From Polytrichum commune (Eukaryota; Streptophyta; Polytrichopsida; Polytrichales; Polytrichaceae): DNA of 64,000 nt. The stretch's first letter is position 1. The number at the start of each line of letters is the position of its first letter. Both the position numbers and the translations under genes were made by a program. The stretch covers positions 40,444,527 to 40,508,526 of the forward strand of contig OX485808.1 in NCBI GenBank assembly GCA_950295325.1, read 5' to 3'. The notes below the pieces were generated by a model. It did no database searches and was not told the DNA's origin. It worked only from the letters and a program-made list of their open reading frames with translations. Below, in pieces: positions 10,301 to 22,500 of this stretch.

Positions 10301-11419
10301 GTGTCCTTCCTATTGGTAGGCCACACGCACGACGATATTGATGCATCTTTTGGACGGTGGAGCATGAAATATCGGAAGGAGGATTTTCCTACAATCCCGT
10401 TATTGATGAAGTCGTACATGGATTTGGAGAACGTTCCCGTCATCCCCCATATGATTGAGGAGGTGCCAGACTTCAAGGCATTTATAGAACCTTATATTCG
10501 AAGTGGAGCTCATCGATTGATTGGCCATACGAAGGCACAACAATTCCGGTTCTACATGTGTGACGATGGTGTCCCGGCCATGCAATACAAGTTGTTGTGC
10601 ACGACACAAGACTGGAGCCCGCCAGAGGGTCTCCTTGTGTGGTGCGTGGATGCGGATGGGAAGACCATGTTACCGGATGGAGAGCCTAGGCCTTGCAAGC
10701 CAATAGCCATGAAGAATTTGGAGGATATTTTGAAAGGTATATCAGGCTTCATTCAATATTGGGAGAGTTTGAAGATAGCGGATGTTGGCGGATCATGTTG
10801 GCATCGTTATGGGAGTTGGATACATTATTGGACACGTGTTCGTGCGGCCTTGGCAGACCTCCACCAAGATAGCCCTCATACTTTGAGGCACGGATTTTGG
10901 CCACAAACTCGTATCAATGTACAAGCTTCGGAGGCTAGTCTTTTGAGTAATGGAGAGGTTCGTGAGGAGTTTGATATGGACGACCATTACGTTGGGCCTG
11001 CTAGTCAACGTCCCCCACCATCTTTCCGCATTGCAGTGGATTGTCATGAAGGATATATGCTCATTTTGCGTCCTGGAGATGAGACATATGCAAAGCCAGT
11101 GTGGGTGGCAAGAGCTTTGTCCAATCCAAATTTTGTATCTTCCAGCCCTCATTTTCGACAAATACAAGTAGAGTACTACCGACCGACAGCACGGAATGAA
11201 GATGTTGTTCGGCATTATACAGGCTGGGATACAAACCAACACTTTCGGTGGAAGGTGGATTCTGAGCACGGTCCATCTTGGGTAGATACAGATTCCATAT
11301 TCATAGCATGGAAACCACGGAAAAATCATAGTGGATCAGTGTCCATCCCTCAAAAGTACATAACTTTTGCAAAAGACAACCTTGCTCGGATCGGAGAAGA
11401 AGCAACCCACGTTGAATGA
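7355..11419 (+). pseudogene. DUF7869-like (transposase-like) gene, broken by a solo LTR and two stops
   Basis: Coding sequence runs 7355-8170, resumes at 9150 after the LTR, ends an exon at 9798 (intron 9799-9932, GT-AG), and finishes 9933-11419. The first ATG may be 7376, because ...GTGTGTAG before it looks like a splice acceptor. The N-terminal half holds Cys/His-rich segments (KDCCVHRCCQLFPRDKLK; VCCKAWYTI, continuing HGVSKADF after the LTR). The C-terminal half holds the family hallmark: QLDNCAKDNKSRYVFAYW followed by VGHTHDDIDASFGRW, an acidic RNase-H-like pattern. Two in-frame TAG stops interrupt conserved sequence at 9174-9176 and 9381-9383. The family is assigned from remembered motifs, not a search. 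Such proteins occur in large repetitive families and are probably mobile-element proteins. The long terminal exon is otherwise open, so decay appears recent. Confidence 0.75.
8171..9144. mobile_element. Solo LTR (974 bp) inserted in the DUF7869-like gene
   Basis: The insertion begins TGTCGC and ends GCGACA, the TG...CA ends of an LTR. It is flanked by the 5-bp duplication CCATT (8166-8170 and 9145-9149). Removing it and one CCATT restores the reading frame across the junction (AWYTI to HGVSKADF). The interior is GC-richer than its surroundings and full of short inverted repeats (for example GGGCGCTGTCCCGGGACAGCGCCC near 8847 and TGGACTTCCATCCATGGAAGTCCA near 8370). No gag/pol is present, so internal LTR recombination probably removed the rest. 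The superfamily (Copia or Gypsy) cannot be told. Confidence 0.88.
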
Positions 11420-12473
11420 GAAGTTGGTAGGATTGTGTTAGCATGATTATAGTGTAAACAGTAATTCGACGAATATATATTACTCATATGTGTGCTCCTC
11501 AAACTTGGGGCAAAGTTTGGGTAGAATTTGCGAATGCTATATTGTTTGGGGTTGGATGAATATCCATTTACTATATTTCAATACAATTGTGAAGTTCATT
11601 TTTTTATTAAGTTTGGGACTAAATTTTCCATTGAAGAAATATGCATTTATTGCATGCACTTTGTATGTTGCAATGTCTATATTTGATTGACCATGCTAAT
11701 AATAAAAAATCATTTTATATGTTTCTTGGGTGAAACTAGTTTGGAGTGCTCTACCCAAAGTGTTTTTGTTGATGAAGTTGGTGTTGAGTGCTCTACCATA
11801 TGTGCTTATGTCCACACATAATAGATTTGGGATATTAGAACATATAATATATTTGAGATTGTTCGCAATATAGTTTCGGAACACGGAATGTTGTTTGATC
11901 CATATATTAATTTGAGACTAGAGAAAGTCTCAATTTAACGAATATAGTGTTCACTTGTAATTGCCACAACTCCTTCCAAAAGAGGGAGACCTCGAAAGGA
12001 CCCTCTATCATTTGTGAATACTAATCCGACATCTACATTGAATACCCCTCTTAGACGCTCTCTCGGGGGGGGTAGTCATTGGTTGGAGTAGCAATATACG
12101 TGCGAACAAATGATAGGGTATTTTAAAAACATGGGAGCAAAAATTTATAATTGGGCTTAAGAGTAATATAGGGTATCAAAAATGACATTGGACATCTTTA
12201 AAGTACTATAGGGTATGGAATAATAGGTAATTTGGAATTATAAGTAATGCAAGCCATTTTTCTATTAACCCAAAGTAGAAATTTATATAATGATAGCATG
12301 TGAAAAAAAAAAATTGAAAGTAATACCCCCCTATAAAATAGTGGTTGTTCGCACCTATATCCTTAACTTTTTAACACACTGCCCCCCCCCCCCCCGAGGA
12401 CGCTCTACAAGGTTAAAAAACTAGGTGTTACAATTGCTTATATACGTTGGAGTTTTTTTTTAAATAAATATGC

Positions 12474-12620
12474 AACCCAACTTTTTTTTCATCTCATATA
12501 TTTAATTTGGTCTTCACCCAACTCTTTTTTCATCCCATTTTTATTTAATTTGGTCTTTACCCAACTTTTTTTTCATCTCATTTTATTTAATTTGGTCTTC
12601 ACCCAACTTTTTGATCATTT
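12474..12620 (+). repeat. About 58-bp tandem, three copies
   Basis: CCCAAC, then a T run, then TTTCATC...ATTTAATTTGGTCTTCA is repeated three times with small changes. It is immediately followed by AT-rich sequence. Non-coding. Confidence 0.8.
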
Positions 12621-12799
12621 TAATTTGATATAATTTGATATAATTTTTACAAAAGCCGTCCTCTAAGCCGTTTTTAATACGATGCCCCCTGCGTATAATA
12701 TGGGAGTTGTGTACCCGGGGTCACAAGCCCTAAAGTTGGGCTTGGAAGGGGAAGCTTCAAAGACTTCTGAATAAATAAGTAATTGAGTACACCGTTTAT

Positions 12800-12985
12800 G
12801 GAATTTAGTGTAACTTACACTATTTACGAAGGGCCTAAACTAGATGCCTAGAGGTCTCATAGTGTCATGCTAAGTAATTATCAACATGATACTATTTGTC
12901 ATAATTGATAACTTTTTGGAGTGAAAAATTATTTACATTATGACATTTAGCGTAGCGCATTGGGATACTTGAGATTGTAATTTTT
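12800..12985 (+). repeat. Dispersed repeat, second copy at 62980-63745
   Basis: The segment containing AACTAGATGCCTAGAGGTCTCA, ATGATACTATTTGTCA and TTGGGATACTTGAGAT is found again in the same orientation near the right end. There the copy is split by a 566-bp insertion. No coding capacity. Confidence 0.75.
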
Positions 12986-14559
12986 TTTTAGTATGCAAGA
13001 AAGTTTAAATAAAACCACATGAATGACAACTTCCAACAAATATTATAAGCATAGCAACTTGGTAATCCAAAAATGCATGATGAGAATACAATTAGGCCAT
13101 GCGCAAATTCCATTGACAATTTAGAAATTGAATTTATGATAGCATCTTGAAAAGAAAAATCCTCACATCCCTGCATACACAAAACATTGCATCTAATACA
13201 ACAATTATCATGCATGCATTGAGTTCAAGTTTCTTAGCATTCTATTCATGTGTGCAAATAGATTGCACAAACAAAACACATTGAGACTTAAACACACATG
13301 AACCAACATTCACACGAGAACTATGACTGATCATTGACATGAATTTGTGCACTTGAAGCCTACCTTTAGAACCCAAAAGTTATTTGAACATGAAGTTCAT
13401 CCAGAAGCAAGTCACATGGAAGGTCTTGATGATTCTCCCTATTGGCAAAAGCCAAGAAATCCACAATTTGACCCATAATTCACATGCAAAATTGCAGGTT
13501 AAAATTTGAAACGAAATTCACAAAAATAATAGAGGGAAAATATGGTTAAAATACTCTTAGCAAGATATATTTATTTATCATTGATAAAATCATTGAGCAC
13601 TTATACATCTATTGGATGTAACCCATACGAATTTGTTCTACAATATAAGCCATTGTCTCAGGGGGTCACTCCCTCTTGTGTTTATGTAACCACGTGTGTA
13701 CAAAGGGTATTTTCATGGGGGTTGTTTACCTCCTCATTTGGATTTAAGGGAACGCTTTAGGTAGAAAAAAAGAAACTTCACCAAATATTCAACATCCTAT
13801 AGGTAATTATAGAAGAAAACCTAGACTATTTCAAATGATGCTAAATTACTTATAAAATTTCTATTTACTCATTCTGTACAAAGGCAAACTTAAGACTCCA
13901 ATATGGCATGGCATATATCCACGTTGCTATATATTGGGGAAAGAAGAGTGTCCACATCATAACCAGTCATTTAATTTTCATCCATTTTGCATGTATTATA
14001 TGTGAATATATTCATTTTATTCTTAAAAAATCCCTTTATTATTTTTGTCATACTAATTTCTTTCTACCTCAAACCTAAAGTGGGGGTTTTCCCCTTATGT
14101 TAAATTATATATAATCACATGTTTCTCAATTTAAGTAGGCTATGGTAGATCCAAAGTTTCTATATTTTTTCCTGCCAGTGAATAAAAAACACCCTATAGT
14201 TGTTTTCACATGATTTCTACTTTTCGGCCGGTTCCCCCCCCCCCCCCCCCTCAGGTCATTGTAGCCAATGCAATAATGGTTTCTAACTCTATCATCAAAC
14301 GATTTCTGAACCTATCCTTGGACAATGTGGGATTACCATTCAATGTGCATATTGGATGAAATATTCATTTTGGACCTCTTGTAGATTATCCACTTCATTA
14401 TAATTGACTATGGGCCTAAAGATAGATATATAACTAGGAGTATATTAATAATATGCCTAGTGTATTTATTACAAAGCTTAGAATAAGTAATACCCATACC
14501 ATATGTATATTTTGTAACCCCTAGGCACAAATAATACCCCTTTTATTTACCCCAGTGGA

Positions 14560-16530
14560 TCCATACTTTTAACAATGAGTGCACCCCCCAAGCATTTTGC
14601 ATATTGCACGGCTTACTCCACGGGTGTTTCCAAGTGCACATTGTACAAGGAAAAGAATATGGAGAAAGCATGTATGCTCAAAGAAGGCAAGCATCAAAAT
14701 CAATTGCACAAATAAGTGCAAGCGGGAGGAGGAACATTCTTACGGAATTGTTGTTGGGATTTGATGAGGATGGAGTAGTTGGAATTGTGGTAGATGTCGA
14801 GGCCCTTGCATCATCCGCTTCAATTACAAATTGTTTGTGGAGTTAGAAGTGTCATATACATCACTCAAGAAGCAAACAATACTTTACAAAAACACACATT
14901 TTAGGGTTTTGGTTTTCTTGGAAGGATTGGAGTAATTCAAACTCGCCATGTTGGTTTGAGTACTTGAAAGGAAGTATGAGGGCAAGAGATCGCTTGGAAT
15001 TCCAAAAAGCTTTAGGTGGGGATGCTTCAACCCTGCAAAACAAAGAGGCAAAGAGGAGACAACAAACAAGGCAAAGAGGAAGATAGTATTGAGGATGCTA
15101 ATGACAAGTGTCATGCAGTGACACTCATAGTCAACCAAGGTCAACATTGATGTAACCTAGGGGAGGCCACATAATAGGGTAAGTGACACTATTACACATG
15201 TGACATTGAATACCATAAACGGTGTAGTGCATTCCAACAACGAGCTAAAGAATAGGTCCCCATGCAACCAACCATCTTCGTCGAAAAGCATATTTTACTT
15301 TACGATCCTTCTCCATGACCTTTTGTGTGACCATTCCAACACATTGAATGGGACCCTAGAACTTGATCAACTTAAAAATGGAGAGTTCGGCAAATTTTGG
15401 CACTACATTGGTGCATACCTATGCATTAGCACACACCTCGAATTAAATCGTTGATGTAACTATTTATGCAACAACAACACAATGCAAAAGTTGTGCATGT
15501 CATATAACTTGTAAATGTCATCTTCATCAATCCAATTTAATGCAAGGTTCAAAACCAATTTATTGATTATTGAAGTGTAATTGCCAGATGTCACAAAACT
15601 ATTGATTGCAATAAAAACAAAATCAAGTGGGTTTGGTACAGAGGTTATTTACGATTCAACAAGCAAAGGTTTGAACCAGCCATGGTACTACAGTGTCTCA
15701 TTGAGCATGTCACTATTTGAGAATTGCTACATAAGGAAAATTACAATTAAGTTTCAGCATCTTCGATTCAACTCAGCAATCTATATATCAACCTTGGTGC
15801 ATTTTTTATATCTGTATTGTCTTGAAATGATACAATGCCCATGGCCCAGAGTAAGTGAAGAGTGCTTGATCCGTGTGCTTAATGAGTAAGATTAGAGCTT
15901 TAGGTGCCTAGTCTTCCAGTGCAAGTTCATGAATGCCTATGAAACCTTAAAGAGAGTTCCAGCTCAAATCAAAGGTATATCACTAAATAATTGATATTGC
16001 CTTCAAATAGAATCCTTGAAAAACACTCGCCCACTTTTTTGATTCTCAGGCATTTAGGGGTTAAAACTGGGCACACAGTTATGACATGCATTCAGGGTGC
16101 AAATCCAAGACTCTTACAAAAGAGGAGTGAGCGAGAGAGAGTGAGAGATCTGTGGATCTGCAACGCTAAATTCCTGCTCAAGATTCTAGAAAAGTAAGCT
16201 TCATTTGAGCATAGGAGATCCTGGTATGATCAATAATGGTTTCTCTCCTCCAATTTCCAATTCCTTGTGAGGTGCAGTTGCCATTAGAGTTTATTATACA
16301 AATGTTCAAGCTGAGCAACAATATAATACCAAAAATTTGAGAGCAGGGCTGGAGCTTGAGTCTAGTAGAAAGGAAGAGCACAAGCTTGACAAGGCAGCAC
16401 AAAACCAAACCATGAGGAAACACCTGTGTAGGTGACCAGGGTGGAGAGGTGGGTGAGGCCATATGAGCTGAGCAGAGTGAGAAATGCCAGCCAGGAGGAG
16501 AAAAGAAAGGAGAGGTGGCGATGATAACTT
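14560..16530. other. No convincing gene; 3' flank of the SUMO protease gene
   Basis: Short plus-strand frames (for example 14604-14846 and 15581-15889) show no domain, conserved motif or splice structure that I can support. The part from about 16180 to 16530 is probably 3' untranslated sequence of the minus-strand ULP2-like gene. Confidence 0.4.
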
Positions 16531-19500
16531 TCACCTCTTTTTATTCCTTTTCTCCTCCACTAATTGGCAAAGTGCATCTTTCTTTTTCTGCTTCCTTGGG
16601 CTGAGCTTCTTGCCTTGAGTGGTTTGAATTGAGCTCCTTGTCAACCTGCGCCCCATATCTTTCGTAGGTGGTGTCAAACTTGAATCAAGCGATTTCCCTC
16701 GCTGTGGAAAATCCCATCTCTCTAAAGAATCATCCGAGGACAGCTCTTCAACCTCGTCATTAAACTCTAAATTTTTCATATTCTTCGCTCGTCGTGGTGC
16801 CGGGCACCTCTCCCTTGTTTTCTTCAACCTGACAGTCACTCCAAGTCGTTCTGATTCAGTATATCTGCTTAACGAAATTCGGTCCTCTTCCTTTCTGATT
16901 GGAATAGGCGTCCGTTGCAAGCTCACTTCAGCCCTCTCAAGCAAAGATGTGATTGATTTCGGTGTCCTTTCTTCAATTGGTGCACCATCGTCTGAAAGGA
17001 AAAGTTCTCTCAATGGAAAGCCAGAAAGTGAGCATTCAGGTTGTGATGCTCCTCCTGGTCTAATTGCAGACTCCAGTGCTCTCCTACTACCAGATTCGTC
17101 ACCAACAAATGGCATACCTGTAGTAATACTTTTATCGTTTCCATCAAGCCTGCCAATCTGAAACATGTCAGGGTTGTTGTCTTTTGTCAAATTCTCCTCA
17201 AGCTTTGCTGTGTTGCGATCCAACAGGCAGAGTTCTACCTCCCTATCCATCCCACCATCCTGTAAGTCTAAAGAAGACGGCTGAGAATATGGTTCTGTAG
17301 ACTCCTTCATAGGAGCACGCACCATGGGAATTTGCAAAGGGATGACCTATCACAGCCAACAACCCTTTTATTAACAGAATTATAGAATATTCAATTACTG
17401 GTAAGAATCCATCGATGTTGAGGTAACAGCAGGAGAGAATAGAAGGGTGTATTTCAAATGCAGAATAAAACTTGACAAAAGATGGTAAATACAATCTGCG
17501 AAGCTTCAGGTGAGAACATCATGTCAGGGGAAAAATAAAGGACTACCTGTGATAACCTTGGAAGTGGACATATCTGGAAATTACAAATTTCTGCACCTGG
17601 AGGGGAGGGGGATTTACGAATTGTATGTACAGGGTCATCATCTATCAACACAATTGCCTCATTGCTAGGGTTAGGTTTATCAGCACCAAACGGAAGACGA
17701 TGATCCCAATGACTAGTAGAGTATTCCAATTCTCCATCCCGTCTATACACAGGTTGCAAGCTCCCATCAATCTCTAGGCTCTGTATATGTTCAGAGCCCC
17801 CAGGATTATCATAGAGATTCACTGTCTCAGTTCCAGTAGTTTCATTCAGCTCCTCCCTTCTTACCTGGTGCAATGTGTCACCAGGACTTGAGGATGAAGG
17901 GCAGGAGTCAGAAGCACTAGGTTCATCATCAAGCAAGGGGTTTGAGGGCTGCCTATTGAGCTCTTCAACTCCTGATAAGTCTGCATTAGCCTCAAAGCTG
18001 CTCTCCTGTTTTGAAGCATTCTTCGAATCTGGACTCCTCCCTTCTGAAAGGTCAAGTATGAGTTTCTGTATGAAAGGGCGCTTTGCTGAGGCCTGAAATG
18101 GTTTGAACCAAGTCCTTCTGAGCTGTTGAAGAACCCATTAAAGTAGATGTCAGGGATACCTCATTGACATCCTTTTTGAGACAACAGAAGTGCCTGGGAG
18201 TATCTCTAAAACAGAAAAATATTAGACATAAAAGTAAAATACACTTGGAAAACAAACAAAAGGCCTGGTGCCCAAACTCACAAAGTTCTTCTTTAAGCTC
18301 CTTATGCTCTTCAGGTTGAAATTCATAGGCGCTTGTTCCAGAAAAAGTTCCACATAGTGCAACAGAAAGAGACCACAATCACAGTTGTTGTCTTGTTGAG
18401 GGACCTACATACTCAAGGGAGGTTAGCAAAGACTTAAGAAGACATCTCTGATGAGAACCTATAGAGGTCAAGTGTTACTTTAGTTGATAATGAAAAAGAC
18501 AAGCATGATATTTTATTGTTCAGAAAGGTTTCTGTCTTCACAAAAGGAAATCGAGTACATGCCTCTCAAGATACCTTAGCATAAACAAAGTTTATGTGAT
18601 CAAAGAACTCTCTAGCATATTCGACATCATCATCTTGATTCCGCTCCATCCATTCCTCAAAGAGATAGCTGCAAATTTCCACAAACACTGTAACTGTCTG
18701 ACATCGTCTAGCACGTGAGCTTCTGAGCTGTGTCAATTTCCTTTCAAGAAAATTTGCTCATAATCCCCAATGCTTAGAGACTAGTCCCTTGTACAACTAG
18801 CAAAAGTGGACAACTAAACAGTATCAAAAAAGCCAAAGTCGTACTGTCTTCCAAAACCGATATAGGAAAGAAAGATTTCTTGTGTGGAGTAAACAAACAG
18901 AAAAGACAGGAATGCACAGGAACATTCTGGAAATTTAAGAACTTGATTTAAACAGTCATTCAGCTACAGAAAGCTGTTGCTTCAGTCTCAAGTAAATCTG
19001 GACTCGAGAATGGGTTACGACTCCAATGTCAAGTTAGTAATTCTGTCCAACTTTGCCAAGATGACCACATTCCCCCGTCACATTGGAAGTAGAACACAAT
19101 TAAGACATGTAGAAAAAACAATTGAGGCTAGCAATTACTTTCAGAAAAAAATTGAGGAAAACCTTCCACAATGAACAAGTCACAAATATACCTACTTTTT
19201 GATGTGGCCTTCCAGACCTCTATGGCAGCCTTCCATCGAGTCTAAATGCAAAATGCAGGCATCTCCAACAGTTGATGGGCCTGCAGTCAAAGAAACTAGG
19301 CTCAGTTTTCCAGAGAAAGATTCTTACAATCAGAAAGTAAGAAAATTGGCACACAAATAGAAAGTAGAGATTTGTTCAAAAATAACTGTACAGCAGCGAA
19401 TTATTTCAAGGTAATTGACCCATCCTTACCAGTATCCCACATGTGTCCAGGGTGACAGATGATGATGAGACTCCAGTGCAAACTGCAAGAAAGTTTGTTA

Positions 19501-22500
19501 AGTAGTGAGAGTCATGGACATTCTCAAGTGGAAGCTGAGCTACAGCACTTACTTCCTGTACAAGATCGGTAAGAGATATTGAAGTTCAATGGTACATAAC
19601 ATCGAAGTACCCTACACTGTCTAAAATTTGGCATCCCCCTGATTAATGCATTCACTAATTCTACATTACATTTGTCCACAGGGATTTGGCCAACTACACA
19701 ATGACAGGCTGACATAGAAAATCTAGGTCACACATAGAACAGAAATTAGTGTATGCAACAAGCAAGTGTCACCTTTGATTGACAGGAATGAAGATGTAGT
19801 CTTTCTCAAAAATGTCGATTTTCCTAGTCCATTTCTTTACACGTTCAAAAGCAGCCCTGCCTTGCTTGTAGCTCATGTCAGTCTCAGCCAGCTTACTGAA
19901 GAAGAAACTGTTGAAAACATGCAGAGTTTCCAACCTCTCTGGCAACACTAGAGTCTGCAATAGATACCTACAAAACCAGAAATGGTAATCAAGATCCACC
20001 CACTGATTAAAGAATCAAGCACCACTACACTACCTGTCAATAAGGAAGTGTGTGTTAAATGAAATAAAAATGAACACCTGTCTGGTAACATAAATACAGA
20101 ATGACAGACACAAGCGACAAGAATAAAGGAATTTGTTCACTATCAATGCTTATGCTGCAAATGCATGGCGGATTTTTCAATCCTGTGGTTGAGCACCTTA
20201 TATTTAAGAACCACCCGAAGAAGATCAGAAATCAAGAGCAACACTCACTTTATATAAAAGTCAATAATAGTATCATTGAGAAACTCTGATGGATCCAGGA
20301 TCCTGATATCCTTTTGTGTGATGGTTACAGCATCTGGGTCATTTTGTGGGTACACAAGGCCCTGGAAGTCATCAAGTTCTTGCTCAAGCCTGCAAAAGTA
20401 CAAAAATCAAACCCCACACTGCCTCCTTATCAACTGTTTAATAGAAGATACATGTAAATAATCAAGACTCCGCAGCAGACCAAGACTTGTTGACAACATA
20501 AAGTGTAGGTTAAGCATCAACAGTAACAAACAGGAAAATATGCAGCAGGGATACCATTTTCTCTTGAATGATTGGAACAAAAAATGGTAGTTACAGGACA
20601 TGCAGCTAAGGGAACCTAGAAAGAATACAAACTTAAAGAAGAATTTGATTGTCGAAGTTTGAGCTGTATTACAGCATGTCACTTCATACACATGAACAAA
20701 TAAAGTTTGAAGACAAGTATCTTACCCTCCTGTGCTTGTTGGATATGATGGAAGATTATCTTGAGAACTCTCCAGTTTAATATCAGCTCTGAGTTCCAGC
20801 ACATCTTCCCTAAGTGTGCCAGAAAATTCAAAATGAGATGCAGTTATCCAGATCAAGCTTCCACAGCTATGTGGTTGCAATTCAAGACATGCATGCAGCT
20901 GTTGCAACTGAAAGTATCAACACCAGTGACAACCCATTCAAGCCTTGTGAACCAACCCCTTCAATGGAGGACAGGTTTCGTAATGTAAATAATGCTCAAG
21001 GGGCAACTAGAACAAATAGGTATAAATATCTTTGTGATCATTGATGGTGAATTCAAAGCCAACAACAAAAGGGATGTATTGCTAAATTTCATCCTCAAAA
21101 ACCTGCCAATTGCATATTCAAAAACTGTGTCGTACAACCAACAGAAGATGTAACTTGGTCTCTGGAAAAATATCACTTTGAACTGTAAAGCATATCCAAT
21201 GCAAATAGCATCTTCAAATGACCACAGACCTGAGAATTTCTTTGAAGAGTTCTTTGAAGGTCCTTGAAAGAGAAATAATATCTTGTAATTTACTTCTGAA
21301 ATAAGGAACTTGTATAATAAATGTACCTGCAAAAGGAAGAACCAGGAAAGTAAGCTTCAGATTCAATTCTCACAAGTAAAACCTACAAAAAGAGCAAACC
21401 AAGACATGGTAAAAGAAGAGATCAAAGAATCAAACCAGGCAAACTCGAAATGAACTCAATAGCTATAGATCAAGCTCAAAACACAAACTTACCACGTCCC
21501 TCAGCATACTTAGACGAAGTCCCTGATGTATCTTCATTAGGTGGTGTATTTCTCACTACTACCAAAGCACGTGAATCCTGTATGTTTACCATCCAAAGGA
21601 GTCATTCAATAATTCCAACATAAGGAACAAGAAGATTACTTTCGAAATGCCTACCTTAATGCAATATTGAGAAGTCCAATACACACAAAAAGGCAATCAC
21701 TCTTGGGGAATTTTCAAGAAATAGACATGAAATATCCTGAATACAATATAAATAGGGTCTTTCGTATCAAAGAAAACCACTCGAATTATCATAATAAAGC
21801 ATTGCATCTTCAAAAAGCACTTGAGCTTGAACAGCCATGGGCTCAACTTCCTGATATTTATAGGATTTGTTTGACCTTCCTCCCTTCCTCCCAACTTCCC
21901 ATCAAGGAATTCTCATTGATGTAAAGATGCATCATATACAGACTTGCATTTCTGCAGTGTTGCCTTTGCTTTGAGCAAGTAGATATGCAAACTCACCTCC
22001 GGGTTGTCTATATTCGAGTAAACCCCCAGTAGATTTATCTGCTCAAGAGGCCACTGTAGAAGTACAGTATCCTTACACTCTTCTCCTCTTCGCTCAACTA
22101 CCTCAATCACCTCAGCTGTAAATCTCAGATGTAAACAGCCACAGTTGCTGGGAGGCTGAGGCTCCACTTCGGTAGCAGGGATAACAATTTCTTCAATGCT
22201 AGGTTCTGTAGCACCTTCCTGCTTGACAAGATTGCCAAAGAAGGACTAAGTACCCAATTACATAACTTAAGAACTCTGGTATGATCAGGTACTTAATTCC
22301 AAGTCATATATCCTGGAGCACACAGCATTCATGACTTAAGAATCCTACTATGATCTGGTACTTACATACATGACTTTAAAATTAAGTACCCAGTCATACT
22401 AGACAACTTAAGTCACGTATGCTATGCCTCCAGGATCACGAAGCAGCCTGCCTTCAAATGCATCAAGTTAACATTCTTCATGGATAGATAACACTTCTAG

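Larger units (their letters stand above)
11420..14560. other. AT-rich non-coding interval
   Basis: No supported gene. It holds long C runs near 12382 and 14227, a tandem of about 58 bp (three copies, next entry), and one copy of a dispersed repeat (12800-12985). The short plus frame at 13542-13760 has no recognisable features. Confidence 0.6.
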
